A stretch of 64,000 nt of DNA from Xanthomonas nasturtii (GTDB lineage Bacteria; Pseudomonadota; Gammaproteobacteria; Xanthomonadales; Xanthomonadaceae), in contig NZ_LYMI01000024.1 of NCBI RefSeq assembly GCF_001660815.1, positions 1 through 64,000 of the forward strand, in the 5' to 3' direction. Within the stretch, counting starts at the first letter, position 1. Every line of letters starts with the position of its first letter. The notes under the pieces were generated by a model, which saw nothing but the letters and a program-made list of their open reading frames with translations, had not been told where the DNA came from and made no database searches. Shown in pieces: positions 33,385 to 43,479 of the stretch. Position numbers and translations under genes: made by a program.

Positions 33385-36003
33385 ATGCCGAACACCGACC
33401 ACGTCATGACCGTCCTGTTGCCGCCCGTACCGATTCCCGCCGACGACGCCTTGCGCGTGGACGCGGTGCGCCGGTTGGGAATGCTGGACACCGAGGCCGA
33501 GCCCGAGTTCGACGATATCGCCTGGCTGGCGGCGCATGTCGCCGGCGCCTCGATGGCAATGGTGTCCTTGCTCGATGCCGACCGCCAATGGTTCAAGGCG
33601 CGCTGCGGTACCGATCTGGAGGGCACCCCGCGCAGCGTGTCGTTTTGCTCGTACGCGGTGATGGGCAGTGAGCTGATGGAAGTGCCCGATGCCGCGGCCG
33701 ACCCGCGCTTCGTCAACAACCCGCTGGTGACTGCTGCGCCGGGTGTGCGCTCGTACGTTGGCGTGCCGCTGATCGGGCGCGAAGGCTACGCCTACGGCAC
33801 CTTGTGCACGCTCAGTACCGAATCGCGCTTGCTCGACGAACACCAGAAGCAGGCCTTGATCCGCCTCGCACGCCAGGCCGCCAACCAGCTCGAAGCGCGC
33901 CGCGACCGCCTCGATGCACAGGCGCAGCGGCAGACCTTGAGCATGTTGCTGGAAGCCATGTCCGACGGCGTGGTGGCCTGCGGCACCGACGGGCTACTGC
34001 GCGAGTTCAACCATGCCGCGCGGCAATGGCATGGCACCGACCCACGCGTGCTGCCACCGGCGCAATGGGCGCAGCATTTCGATCTTTATACGGCCGACGG
34101 CAACAACCTGTTGCCCACCGAGGCCATTCCGCTGTTGCGCGCCTGGCGCGGCGAACACGTGCGCAATGCCGAACTGGTGATCCGTGCCAACGGCCAGCCG
34201 GCGCGCAGCGTGCTGTGCAATGCGGACCCGGTGGTCGGCGACAAGGGCACACCGTTGGGCGCGGTGTGCGTCATGCACGACATCACCCAGCTCCGGGATG
34301 CATCGGCGGCGCTGTCTGCCGAGCGCGCGCGGCTGCAGGCGCTGGTGGATGCCTCGCAGGACGTGGCGATCATCGCCTTCGATCCGCAAGGGCGCATCGA
34401 GCTGTTCAATCCCGGTGCCGAACAACTGCTGGGGTACGCGGCCGATGAAGTGCTGGGCAGCTGTCCGGCGCAGTTCCATCTGCCGGCCGAGCTGGAGCGC
34501 CACATGGCCACGCTGGCGTTGTCGCCACCGTCGTACGTAAAACTGGCTGCGGCCGCCGCCGGCGATGTGCTGGCCGAAGAACTCTGGACGCTGGTGGGCA
34601 AGGACGGCGATCTGCGTCGCGTGCGGCTGTGTTTCAACGTCATCCAGGATGCGCAGCAGGGCCTGGCCGGGTATCTGGCGATGGCCATCGACGTGACCGC
34701 CGAATTGCAGGCGCAGGCCGCCGCGCAGCTGGCCGCCGAACGCTTCACCGGCGCCTTCGAAACCGCGCCGCAGGGCATGGCGATCGTCTCGCTGGACGGC
34801 GCCTGGCGCGACGTCAATCCATCCTTGTGCAGCATCCTCGGCTATCCGCGCGAGCAGTTGCTGCGCACGACCTTTCAACAGATCACCCATCCCGACGATC
34901 TGCAGATGGACCTGCAACTGGTACAGGACCTGATCGACGGCAAGCGCGATAGCTACAGCCTGGGCAAGCGTTACATCAGCCAGCAGGGCGCGGTGATCTG
35001 GGCGCAGTTGTCGGTGTCGCTGGTGCGCGATGGCAGCGGTGCGCCGGTGCATTTCGTCTCGCAGATCCAGGATGTCACCGAGCGCCATGTGGCCGCCGAG
35101 CGGTTGGCCGAAAGCGAAGCGCGCCTGCGTGCGATCAGCGACGCGACCCCGGCGCTGGTCAGCCAGTTCGATGCCAGCCAACGCTGCCTGTTCGCCAATG
35201 AAGCGCACCGCGATTGGTTGGGCGTCGAGCCGGCCAGCCTGGTCGGCTCGACGATCACGCGTCTGCTCGGCGCTCCGCTCGGTGCGGCCGCACGCACCGC
35301 ATTGGCGCAAGTGGCCGAGGGGCAACGCGCCAGTTTCGAACATGTATTGCATGTGGGAAGCAGCGCGCGCGATGTCGAGATCACCCTGGTGCCGGAAACC
35401 GGGCGCATGCTGGCCGGCGCACACGGGTTTTTCCTCATGGCGCAGGACGTGACCGCACACAAGACACTGCACCGCCTGATGCACGAGCGCGCCACCCGCG
35501 ATGCGCTGACCGGCCTGCCCAACCGTCACGCCTGGACCGAGGCGCTGCAGGCAGCAGTGCTGCAGGCGCAACAGTTGCAGCGTGCGGTGGCGGTGATGTT
35601 CCTGGATCTGGATGGCTTCAAACGGATCAACGATACCTATGGCCATCGCGCCGGCGATGCAGTGCTGGTGGAGTTCGGCCATTGCCTGCAACGCGCGGTG
35701 GAAGGCCGTTACCTGGTGGCGCGTCTGGCCGGCGATGAATTCGTGGTGCTGCTGGACAATCTACAAACGCCCGACGCCGACTGCGCACGGGTCGCCGATC
35801 GCATCCGTCATGCTGCCGCCGCTGGTGCCCTGTTCGGCGAGCAGCGGCTACCGATCCAGCCCAGCATCGGGGTTGCCTGGCAACACGGCGACCACGCCGA
35901 CACTGCAAGCCTGATGCATGCGGCAGACGAGGCGATGTATGCGGCAAAAAATGCGCGCTGCAGCAAGGATGCCGCAATAAATGGCCGCGACGCTGCGCGT
36001 TGA
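33385..36003 (+). CDS. GAF-PAS(x4)-GGDEF signalling protein
   Basis: 872 residues without membrane segments. Order: GAF (about 20-165; SLLDADRQWFKARCG), then four PAS-type domains (about 185-300, 310-430, 450-570, 575-690), the third with a canonical FETAPQGMAIVSLDG start. A GGDEF domain (about 700-865) begins at RDALTGLPNRHAW. The active-site motif is AGDEF, a variant compatible with activity in some enzymes. The RxxD inhibitory site is absent (EGRYLVARL precedes), so no product inhibition is expected. It lies divergent from the M16 gene. The start at 33385 is favoured; ATG at 33406 is an alternative. Confidence 0.85.
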   Translation: MPNTDHVMTVLLPPVPIPADDALRVDAVRRLGMLDTEAEPEFDDIAWLAAHVAGASMAMVSLLDADRQWFKARCGTDLEGTPRSVSFCSYAVMGSELMEVPDAAADPRFVNNPLVTAAPGVRSYVGVPLIGREGYAYGTLCTLSTESRLLDEHQKQALIRLARQAANQLEARRDRLDAQAQRQTLSMLLEAMSDGVVACGTDGLLREFNHAARQWHGTDPRVLPPAQWAQHFDLYTADGNNLLPTEAIPLLRAWRGEHVRNAELVIRANGQPARSVLCNADPVVGDKGTPLGAVCVMHDITQLRDASAALSAERARLQALVDASQDVAIIAFDPQGRIELFNPGAEQLLGYAADEVLGSCPAQFHLPAELERHMATLALSPPSYVKLAAAAAGDVLAEELWTLVGKDGDLRRVRLCFNVIQDAQQGLAGYLAMAIDVTAELQAQAAAQLAAERFTGAFETAPQGMAIVSLDGAWRDVNPSLCSILGYPREQLLRTTFQQITHPDDLQMDLQLVQDLIDGKRDSYSLGKRYISQQGAVIWAQLSVSLVRDGSGAPVHFVSQIQDVTERHVAAERLAESEARLRAISDATPALVSQFDASQRCLFANEAHRDWLGVEPASLVGSTITRLLGAPLGAAARTALAQVAEGQRASFEHVLHVGSSARDVEITLVPETGRMLAGAHGFFLMAQDVTAHKTLHRLMHERATRDALTGLPNRHAWTEALQAAVLQAQQLQRAVAVMFLDLDGFKRINDTYGHRAGDAVLVEFGHCLQRAVEGRYLVARLAGDEFVVLLDNLQTPDADCARVADRIRHAAAAGALFGEQRLPIQPSIGVAWQHGDHADTASLMHAADEAMYAAKNARCSKDAAINGRDAAR

Positions 36004-36022
36004 AGTGAGCGGAAAGGCAGTT

Positions 36023-36450
36023 CCTTCTCCCTTCGGGACATTGTCCTCCTTCATGGAGGAGAAGGTGCCCGAAGGGCGGATGAGGGACGTCTGCCGATGG
36101 TGATGGCGGTCGCCCATCTTTTGACGAGCGATAAATACTTGTCGATTCCCGATTCCCGATTCAGCGCCGACTGTCGGTATGTATGCTTGTTCGTCGATGC
36201 ATCTCTTCGTTTAGTAATGCATTGGTGCGTGCATTGACGCCTTCCGGCTACCGGGCACCCTCACCCCAACCCCTCTCCCGGCGGGAGAGGGGTCTTGGCA
36301 CGCGTAGCTTCGCTATTCCTTCTCCCCCCCGGGAGAAGGTGCCCGAAGGGCGGATGAGGGTACGGATGCAGATGCATCTAAAGCGCTTGCTGATGCAGAT
36401 TCGGCCTTCGGGCCACCCTCACCCCAACCCCTCTCCTGCAGTGAGAGGGG
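36023..36450. repeat. cluster of four REP hairpins of two related forms
   Basis: Copies: 36023-36087 (form 1, CCTTCTCCC...GGTGCCCGAAGGGCGGATGA, with its hairpin tip expanded), 36257-36292 (form 2, ACCCTCACCCCAACCCC plus CTCTCCCGGCGGGAGAG), 36318-36365 (form 1) and 36415-36450 (form 2). All sit in the 458-nt gap between two convergent genes. Other copies lie at 17551, 57241 and 60899. Confidence 0.9.
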
Positions 36451-36461
36451 CTTAAGCATCA

Positions 36462-38615
36462 TTAGGCTGCCTGCTCGGCCACTCGCCGCTTCGCATGCAC
36501 CGGGGCCTGCGCCGGCACCAGCTGGAACACCGCCACCGCACGGGTCAGATCCGCGGCCTGGTCTTCCATGCTGCGCGCTGCCGCGGTGGCTTCTTCCACC
36601 AGTGCCGCGTTTTGCTGGGTCATTTCGTCCAGCTGCATCACCGTGGTGCTGACCTGTTCGATGCCGGCACTTTGTTCGGTACTGGCGGCGGTGATCTCGG
36701 CCATGATGTCGGTGACGCGCTTCACCGAGCTGACCACCTCGGTCATGGTGCTGCCCGCCTGTTGCACCAGGTTCGAGCCTTGCGCCACTTTCTCCACCGA
36801 ATCGGAAATCAGCTGTTTGATTTCCTTGGCGGCACCTGCCGAGCGCTGCGCCAGTGCGCGTACTTCGGTGGCCACCACGGCAAAGCCGCGGCCTTGTTCG
36901 CCCGCGCGCGCCGCTTCCACGGCCGCATTCAACGCCAGGATATTGGTCTGGAAGGCGATGCCGTCGATGACGCCGATGATGTCGGAAATGCGCGCCGACG
37001 AGCGCGTGATCGCCTGCATGGTGCTCACCACTTCCTGCACCACGCGGCCACCGCTTTCGGCCACTTCGCCAGTGCCCTTGACCAACTGATTGGCCTGGCG
37101 CGCGTTGTCGGCGTTCTGGCGGACGGTGGATGTGAGTTCTTCCATCGAGGCGGCGGTTTCTTCCAGATTCGCAGCCTGATGTTCGGTACGCGTGGACAGA
37201 TCGGCATTGCCGCTGGCGATCTCGCCTGCTGCGGTGTTGATCATCTCGGCCGAATGCTGGATGCCCTGCACGATGCTGGTCAATTGAATGGCGGTGCGGT
37301 TGGCCGCATCGGCCAGACGCCCGAACGCGCCTTCGTAATGCGACTCCACGCGCTGCGACAGATCGCCGTCGGCGATGGCGGCCATGATGCGGCCTACATC
37401 GTCCAGCCCGGCATCGGCCTGCTGCATCAGCCGGTTCAAGGCCTGCACCATTTCCGCAAACGCGAACTGGTAGCGGGCCTGCTCGCCACGCGCAGAGAAA
37501 TCCCCGCGTGCAGCCGCATCGGCCAGACGCGCGATGTCGCTGTTGATGGCCGACAGATTCTCTTTGACGGTATCCAGCGCTTGATGCACGGCGGCGCGCT
37601 GGCCGGGCAGGCGACGCATGTCGCGGCGTAGATCGCCGCGGCCGTAGTCGCTCATCACGTCCATCGCTTCGTTGATGGCATCCAGATGTTCGAACACCAC
37701 CGTGTTCACGCCGTGCGCCAGCGTGCCGTAATCGCCGGGGAAATCCTCCGGAATGCGGTGTGCGATGTTCTCGCCCTGCTGCAGCCGGATCATGGTCTGC
37801 ATCTCGCCGTTGAAGCGCTGCAACTGGTTCTGCATCTGCTGCATGCTGTGCATCAGCTGGCCGGTTTCATCGCGCGATTCAACCCGGATGTCGTTGTCGA
37901 AGCGGCCCGAGGCAATCGCTTCCGCTGTGCGCGAGGCGGCACGCAGCGGCGCGGCCATGGCCGAGGCGATCAACCAGCACAGGCCGATCACCAGCGCCAC
38001 CAATGCACCGCCGATCAAGGTCAAGGTGCGCGTGAATCCCCAGGCCTGCACTTGAATGTCTTCGGCATAGACGCCCATCACCAGCACCCATTTCCAGGCC
38101 GGGAAGGTCCTGGCGTAACTGATCTTGGGCAGCTGTTCTTTCTTGCCCGGCTTGGGTGCGTCGTAATAGCTGAAGCCGTCGCCGCTGTCGATGGCGGTCT
38201 TGATGTCGCGATACACGTATTGCCCGGCATCGCTCTTGTAGTCGCTCATGTCGGTACCGACGGCGCGCTTGGGATGCATCAGGATGCGCATCTGCGGGTC
38301 GACGATGAAGAAATAATCCACGCCATCGTTGGTGCGCATGTCCGCCAGCGTGGTGCGCGCCGCTTCCTTGGCCTGGTCCAGGCTCAGTTCACCGGCTTTG
38401 ACCTTGTCGGCGTAGTGTTGCATCACGGTCAGGCCCATCTCCACCTCGGTCCTGACGCTGAGCTTGCGCGCCTCCACCAGGTCCAGATATTGCAGACGTG
38501 CGGCAGCCATCGCCAGCAGGATCACGCCCACCGTCAACAGCGTGCACAACAGCACGAACTTGCGAGTGAGCGGCAGATTGGCAACGTGACGACGTAACAG
38601 GGAGACAACGAGCAT
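36462..38615 (-). CDS. methyl-accepting chemotaxis protein with single-Cache sensor
   Basis: 717 residues. TM1 is at about 20-42. A periplasmic single Cache domain (about 50-185; [26 protein letters not shown]) precedes TM2 at about 195-217, followed by HAMP plus a second HAMP-like region and a long signalling coiled coil. The hairpin tip is intact: [20 protein letters not shown], followed by [20 protein letters not shown]. Methylation-region Ala/Glu/Gln heptads flank it. The C-terminus lacks the NWETF pentapeptide that tethers CheR. The ligand is unknown; this Cache type often binds small organic acids. The start at 38615 has AGGGAG upstream. Confidence 0.93.
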   Translation of the reverse strand: MLVVSLLRRHVANLPLTRKFVLLCTLLTVGVILLAMAAARLQYLDLVEARKLSVRTEVEMGLTVMQHYADKVKAGELSLDQAKEAARTTLADMRTNDGVDYFFIVDPQMRILMHPKRAVGTDMSDYKSDAGQYVYRDIKTAIDSGDGFSYYDAPKPGKKEQLPKISYARTFPAWKWVLVMGVYAEDIQVQAWGFTRTLTLIGGALVALVIGLCWLIASAMAAPLRAASRTAEAIASGRFDNDIRVESRDETGQLMHSMQQMQNQLQRFNGEMQTMIRLQQGENIAHRIPEDFPGDYGTLAHGVNTVVFEHLDAINEAMDVMSDYGRGDLRRDMRRLPGQRAAVHQALDTVKENLSAINSDIARLADAAARGDFSARGEQARYQFAFAEMVQALNRLMQQADAGLDDVGRIMAAIADGDLSQRVESHYEGAFGRLADAANRTAIQLTSIVQGIQHSAEMINTAAGEIASGNADLSTRTEHQAANLEETAASMEELTSTVRQNADNARQANQLVKGTGEVAESGGRVVQEVVSTMQAITRSSARISDIIGVIDGIAFQTNILALNAAVEAARAGEQGRGFAVVATEVRALAQRSAGAAKEIKQLISDSVEKVAQGSNLVQQAGSTMTEVVSSVKRVTDIMAEITAASTEQSAGIEQVSTTVMQLDEMTQQNAALVEEATAAARSMEDQAADLTRAVAVFQLVPAQAPVHAKRRVAEQAA

Positions 38616-38735
38616 GGCAACGCCATCCAGAACGCGCCGAAGCGCATGTAATAGATAGCGGCTGATGCACGCAGGTGTTGAACACTATCTGCGGCAGCGC
38701 CTGCTTGTGCGAGACATTCTGCGTCACTGCCATGT

Positions 38736-38799
38736 AGGAGCACCCTTGGGCGCGATGCGGCGTTATCGACAACGCTGCATCGCGCTCAAGGGCGCTCCT
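38736..38799. repeat. long palindrome, GGAGCGCCCTTGAGCGCGATG type
   Basis: AGGAGCACCCTTGGGCGCGA pairs almost perfectly with TCGCGCTCAAGGGCGCTCCT across an AT-rich tip. It lies between the chemoreceptor start and the endoglucanase stop, about 155 nt past that stop codon. One copy only is seen in the window. Confidence 0.75.
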
Positions 38800-38952
38800 G
38801 CTTTGTTTCTACAGACATCTGCTTTAGTCAGCCCGGTTGCAACAACGACATGCCTCAATCAAACGTGCTGCATGTCGCTATGGCGTGCAGCGCAGACTGC
38901 TGCAGTCTGCGCTGCACCGTTGGGCGCGAGCTGCATGCCCAGCGCGTGTCGA

Positions 38953-40401
38953 TCAACCTGCCGCGCAGAAGCCGAATTCGGCGCTTGCACCGGCAGCCAG
39001 GGTGCGGTTGAAATCCACGCCGCTGGCCTTAAGCGTGCTGCCGCTTTGCGACCAGGTGACATTCCAGGCGTTATTGACGGTGCCGGTGACCGGTAGCGAG
39101 ATCGTCCAGGTGCCGCTGGCGGTGCCGGTGTTGGTGACCTGCACGCGATTGCAATAGCCACCGTTCCACTGGCTGTCCACGGTCACCTTGGTGCTGAAGC
39201 CAGCGCTGGGCGTCGGCGTCGGCGTTGGGGTAGGCGTGGGCGTGGGCGTCGGGGTTGGTGTGGGAGTCGGCGTCGGCGTGGTGCTGCTCACCGTGCCCCA
39301 CAAGGTGCGCAGCAGCGTCATCTTGTCCTGGCGCACGGTGGTCCAGTCGTCGCGCAGGATGCCGCCGGTGTCGCCGCTGTTGGGGTTCCACGACCAGTAG
39401 AAGCCTTCGTTGATGCCCTTGCTGCGCAGGTACTTGACCAACGCGTCCTGCCACACCTTGTCGCGTGCATCGCCTTCGCCGTACTTGCCGCCGAATTCGC
39501 CCAGCAGCAGCGCGTACTTGCCGGCGAACTGGCCGAAATGGCGGTCCCAGATGGCCGGCATGTTGTTGGGGAAGTTGCTGTCGTTGAAGTACGACTGCAC
39601 GAAGACATCCGGGCCGTACACGTGCGGTGCCAGCAGCAGGCGGTTGGCCGGAATGTTCAGCGGGGTGCAGGCCAGCGGCTGCAGGTTGCCGCCCCAGAAG
39701 ATGCCGCCGTTGGTCGAGCACACCGGGTTGTCGGTGATGCCTTCCACCGCGATGATCCACTTCGGCGCCACGGCCAGCACCGCGGCCGAACCGCGCTCGG
39801 CGGCCTTGTTCCAGTCGGTGGCGGCGTTGCCGGTGCCCCAGGTCGCGGCGCCGTGCGGTTCGTTCTTAAGATCCAGGCCGAGCACGTACGGCACGTTCTT
39901 GTAGCGGTTGGCCACAAAGCGCAGGTCGGCCAGCCACTGGGCTTCGGTGTAGGAGCCGGTGTACCAGAGCTCGGAGATGCCGGCGCAGTCGGGGGTGTGG
40001 TGATCCAGCAGCACATACATGCCGCGTGCGTTGAACTCGTTGATCACCTTGTCCAGGATCTGCAGCGAGGTCAGGCCCTGCAGGTCGGCATTGCGGCTGT
40101 AGTCGATGCTGCTGGGCATCTGGTCGCTACGCAGCGTGGCCGGGCAGAACGGCAGGCGCACGGCGTTGAAGCCCAGGCCCTGCATCTGCACGATCATGTC
40201 CTTCCAGTTGCGCGCCCACAGGCCATGCATGACGTGATTGCCGGTCTCGAAGCCGAAGACGTTGACGCCCTTGAGCTGCACCACCTTGCCGTTGTCGTCG
40301 ACAATTTTGTTGTTGCTGATGGAATAGCTGAAGGCCGGTGCGGCGGTCAGCGTCAATGCAGTGGCCAGCGCAAGCGTACTTGCAGTTCTGAAGATGGACA
40401 T
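38953..40401 (-). CDS. engXCA: secreted endo-1,4-beta-glucanase, GH5 plus CBM2 (EngXCA/Egl type)
   Basis: 482 residues: signal peptide 1-25 (cleavage after APAFS), GH5 catalytic domain about 26-370, a Thr-Pro repeat linker, and a C-terminal cellulose-binding CBM2 (about 398-482) with two Cys and the platform Trp residues (SQWNGGYC, NAWNVTW). The acid/base is Glu181 in LKNEPHG and the nucleophile Glu302 in LLGEFGG; the family Arg (AVRLPFC), His (DHHTPDC) and HVYGPD are present. It hydrolyses cellulose in plant walls after type II secretion. GGGAG stands before the ATG at 40401. No convincing PIP box was found upstream. Confidence 0.95.
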   Translation of the reverse strand: MSIFRTASTLALATALTLTAAPAFSYSISNNKIVDDNGKVVQLKGVNVFGFETGNHVMHGLWARNWKDMIVQMQGLGFNAVRLPFCPATLRSDQMPSSIDYSRNADLQGLTSLQILDKVINEFNARGMYVLLDHHTPDCAGISELWYTGSYTEAQWLADLRFVANRYKNVPYVLGLDLKNEPHGAATWGTGNAATDWNKAAERGSAAVLAVAPKWIIAVEGITDNPVCSTNGGIFWGGNLQPLACTPLNIPANRLLLAPHVYGPDVFVQSYFNDSNFPNNMPAIWDRHFGQFAGKYALLLGEFGGKYGEGDARDKVWQDALVKYLRSKGINEGFYWSWNPNSGDTGGILRDDWTTVRQDKMTLLRTLWGTVSSTTPTPTPTPTPTPTPTPTPTPTPTPSAGFSTKVTVDSQWNGGYCNRVQVTNTGTASGTWTISLPVTGTVNNAWNVTWSQSGSTLKASGVDFNRTLAAGASAEFGFCAAG

Positions 40402-40612
40402 GATGATCTCCCTAAATAGCCGAGCTCGACAACCGAGCGCGGCGAAGGGGGGCATCTTGGTCTGCGGCCGCGTCGCGTGGCGTGATCGCAGCCACAAAAA
40501 AGCGCATTGGCGCACAGGTCACAGGTGGGCTGCGGGCGCGGTCGCTTTCCCGCACACTATCGCCGCTGCGCACTTTCCGCATGCTGTCCTTTTTGTCCCC
40601 GGAGTGTCCCCG

Positions 40613-42100
40613 ATGTCTTTCCTGCGTGCCGAACTGGCGCAATGGCGCGCTTCACCTGCGCGCGAACTGATGGCCGGTGCGGTCGCAACATTTGCACTGA
40701 TTCCCGAAGTGATCGCCTTCGCCTTCGTGGCAGGCGTCGACCCGCAGGTCGGCCTGTTCGCCTCCTTCGTGATCGGCATCGTGAGTGCGTTCTGTGGCGG
40801 ACGCCCGGCGATGATTTCTGCTGCGGCCGGCTCGGTGGCGCTGGTGGCTGCACCGCTGGTGGCCGCGCACGGGCTGCCGTATCTGCTGGCCGCCGGCTTG
40901 CTGGCCGGTGCGGTGCAGATCCTGTTCGGGCTGTTGCGGCTGGGTGTGTTGATGCGCTTTGTCAGCAGCTCGGTGCGCACCGGCTTCGTCAATGCGCTGG
41001 CGGTGCTGATCTTCGCCGCGCAACTGCCACACCTGCTGGGCGCCAACCTCACCACGTGGGCCATGCTCGGCGTGGGCCTGGCCATCATCTACGGCCTGCC
41101 GCGGTTGCGCGTGCCCGGCCTGTCGGCGATTCCCTCGCCGCTGCTATGCATTCTGCTGCTCACCGTTGCCGGCAGCGCGCTGCAGTTGCCGCTCAAGACC
41201 GTGGCCGACCTGGGCAAGCTGCCGAACGCGCTGCCGTTCCTGCAATGGCCGGCGGTGCCGCTGACGCTGGAGACGCTGCGCATCATCGCGCTGCCGGCCT
41301 TGGCCATCGCCATGGTGGGCCTGCTCGAATCGCTGATGACTGCGCGCGTGGTCGATGAACTCACCGATACGCCCAGCAACAAGAACCGCGAATGCACCGG
41401 GCTGGGCATCGCCAACGCGGCGGCCAGCCTGTTTGGCGGCATTGCCGGCTGCGGCATGATCGGGCAGACCGTGGGCAACGTGAAGTACGGCGGCCGTGGC
41501 CGGCTCTCCACGTTGTTTGCCGGCGTGTTCCTGCTGATCCTGATGGTGCTGCTCAAACCGTGGGTGTCGCAGGTGCCGGTGGTGGCGCTGGTGGCGATCA
41601 TGGTGATGGTGTCGGCGGAGACCTTCGACTGGCGCTCGCTGCGCACCGTGATCACCCATCCGCGCACCTCCAGCGTGGTGATGCTGGCCACCGTGGCGGT
41701 GACGTTGATCACCCACAATCTGGCAGCCGGCGTGGCGGTGGGCGTGCTTCTGAGCGGGGTGTTCTTCACCTTCAAGGTGGCCGGGCTGCTGCAGATTGCC
41801 CACAGCGACGGCGCGGACGGCGTGCGCACCTACACCGTGCGCGGGCAGGTGTTCTTCGCCTCGGCCGATGTGTTCATCGACGCCTTCGACGCACGCGAGG
41901 TGCCCGGCCGCGCGGTGCTGCTCGATGTGGGCCGCGCGCATTTCTGGGACATCACCGCGGTCGCGGCCCTGGACAAGGTGGTGCAGCGCTTGCGCCATCA
42001 CGATCTGGAGGTGCAGGTGAAAGGGTTGAACGCCGGCAGCCGGCGCCTGATGCAGCGGCATGCGCTGGGCGAGGACGCGCTGGAGTCGGCGTTGCCCTGA
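40613..42100 (+). CDS. SulP-family anion transporter with STAS domain
   Basis: 495 residues. About twelve to fourteen transmembrane helices form the SulP core: PEVIAFAFVAGVDPQVGLFAS near residue 30, the AAGSVALV segment, LLESLMTARVVDELTDTP near residue 240, and GGIAGCGMIGQTVGNVKYGG near residue 275. The C-terminal STAS domain (about 395-490) contains LLDVGRAHFWDITAVAALD. Substrates in this family are sulfate, bicarbonate or dicarboxylates; which applies here is not readable. The start at 40613 has GGAG upstream. It is divergent from engXCA, with 211 nt between starts. Confidence 0.9.
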   Translation: MSFLRAELAQWRASPARELMAGAVATFALIPEVIAFAFVAGVDPQVGLFASFVIGIVSAFCGGRPAMISAAAGSVALVAAPLVAAHGLPYLLAAGLLAGAVQILFGLLRLGVLMRFVSSSVRTGFVNALAVLIFAAQLPHLLGANLTTWAMLGVGLAIIYGLPRLRVPGLSAIPSPLLCILLLTVAGSALQLPLKTVADLGKLPNALPFLQWPAVPLTLETLRIIALPALAIAMVGLLESLMTARVVDELTDTPSNKNRECTGLGIANAAASLFGGIAGCGMIGQTVGNVKYGGRGRLSTLFAGVFLLILMVLLKPWVSQVPVVALVAIMVMVSAETFDWRSLRTVITHPRTSSVVMLATVAVTLITHNLAAGVAVGVLLSGVFFTFKVAGLLQIAHSDGADGVRTYTVRGQVFFASADVFIDAFDAREVPGRAVLLDVGRAHFWDITAVAALDKVVQRLRHHDLEVQVKGLNAGSRRLMQRHALGEDALESALP

Positions 42101-42330
42101 ACTGCGGTTACGCAGGGGCGCGCCCAGCGTGCATGCGGCGCGCGCATTGCGGGCTGTCCGTGCGCTGAGCGCAGCTGCGGGCAAGCTCAAGTTCGGGTGG
42201 GCAACGCCGATGATCCGACATCCTCATTGCCAGTCGTTGCCGTGATGCCAGTGCGTTCCACCCCGAGATGTGTGCCTGCGTGCCTTACCCGGCACTGCGG
42301 GCCCATGTCCGTGCACGGGTTGGCGCGGCC

Positions 42331-43311
42331 ATGACCAACGCACCGTTGCTGGAGCGCATGGTGGACCTGACCGCCATCCGCGACGCCGATCTGCTCGATC
42401 TCAGCCTGTTGCGCACCGTGCGCGAGGTCTGCGCGGCCGAAGAACTCTCGTTGCTGCGCATCGCCCCGGACGGCCGCAGCATGGCCGAAACCCGCCTGCG
42501 CGAAGACGGCCGGCTGTCGCTGACGGTGGCCGATATCCACGATGCGCAGACGCGTGCGCAGCTGGCCGAGGTGCACGGGCCGGGCGAGGTGGTGCAGCTG
42601 CAGGAAGACGGCCGCGCCTTGCTGGTCTATCCGATGATGGAAGCGCGCGGCATCCGCACCTGCCTGCGAGTGGGTGGCGCGCGTATTCCCGGCGTTGCCG
42701 AGCAGGCCATGCTGCAGGGCTTTACGCGCTTGTTCCAGAATTACCGCAGCCTGCTCGACGACGCCCAGCGCGACGCACTCACCGGCCTGCGCAACCGCAA
42801 GACCTTCGACGATGTGATCCTGCGGCTGTTTGCCGGTGGTGCCGACTCTTCAACGGAGCAGGGCGTGTGGCTGGGCATCGTGGACATCGATCACTTCAAG
42901 CGCGTCAACGACACCTTCGGGCATCTGTACGGCGACGAGGTGTTGCTGCTGGTCGCCCAGTTGATGCAGCGTGCATTTCGCCAGGACGATCTGCTGTTTC
43001 GCTTCGGCGGCGAAGAGTTCGTGATCGTAGTGCGCGGCGTGGACCGCGACACTGCCGTGAGTCTGTTCGAACGGTTCCGGCTGGCCGTGGCCAAGCACCT
43101 GTTCCCGCAGGTGGGCCAGGTCACGCTCAGTACCGGCATCGTCGCGCTGACCCATGGCCGGCTGATCAGCGAAATGCTGGACGAGGCCGACAAGGCGCTG
43201 TACTGGGCCAAGCAAAACGGCCGCAATCGCGCCGCTGTCTATGCCGAATTGATCGCCGGCGGGCAATTGCAACAGGTCGTGCAACCGGTGGCCTGCGTCG
43301 ATCTGTTCTGA
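42331..43311 (+). CDS. cytoplasmic diguanylate cyclase (GGDEF)
   Basis: 326 residues. An N-terminal GAF-like sensory part (about 1-145; LSLLRIAPDGRSMAETRL) is followed by a GGDEF domain starting at RDALTGLRNRKTF. The active site is GGEEF and the RxxD I-site (RQDD) stands five residues before it, so it should be active and product-inhibited. IDIDHFKRVNDTFGH carries the metal-binding Asp. No membrane segment is present. The start at 42331 is preferred; the frame extends upstream to 42268. It is preceded by the SulP gene after 230 nt. Confidence 0.88.
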   Translation: MTNAPLLERMVDLTAIRDADLLDLSLLRTVREVCAAEELSLLRIAPDGRSMAETRLREDGRLSLTVADIHDAQTRAQLAEVHGPGEVVQLQEDGRALLVYPMMEARGIRTCLRVGGARIPGVAEQAMLQGFTRLFQNYRSLLDDAQRDALTGLRNRKTFDDVILRLFAGGADSSTEQGVWLGIVDIDHFKRVNDTFGHLYGDEVLLLVAQLMQRAFRQDDLLFRFGGEEFVIVVRGVDRDTAVSLFERFRLAVAKHLFPQVGQVTLSTGIVALTHGRLISEMLDEADKALYWAKQNGRNRAAVYAELIAGGQLQQVVQPVACVDLF

Positions 43312-43479
43312 GCCATCGCGCCACATTGAAACCGGCTCGCGGCCTGCGCGCGGCTGACACAGGCACCAACGTTCATCCACGCAGATCGCACTCGCAGCGA
43401 CGCATCGGCACGCCGGCATGTATCGGCCCACACGCGATGCTGGCTACACTCCAGCGCTATCCGTGATACGGGGTGTGCA

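Noticed and set aside
39208-39284. Short repeated units that could suggest a CRISPR-like array
   Set aside because: They encode the Thr-Pro linker of the endoglucanase; units are six bases long, without spacers.
40402-40450. TTCGC upstream of the endoglucanase, as a PIP box
   Set aside because: The second half-site 15 nt away reads AGCTC, too far from TTCGB, and no spaced -10 was found.
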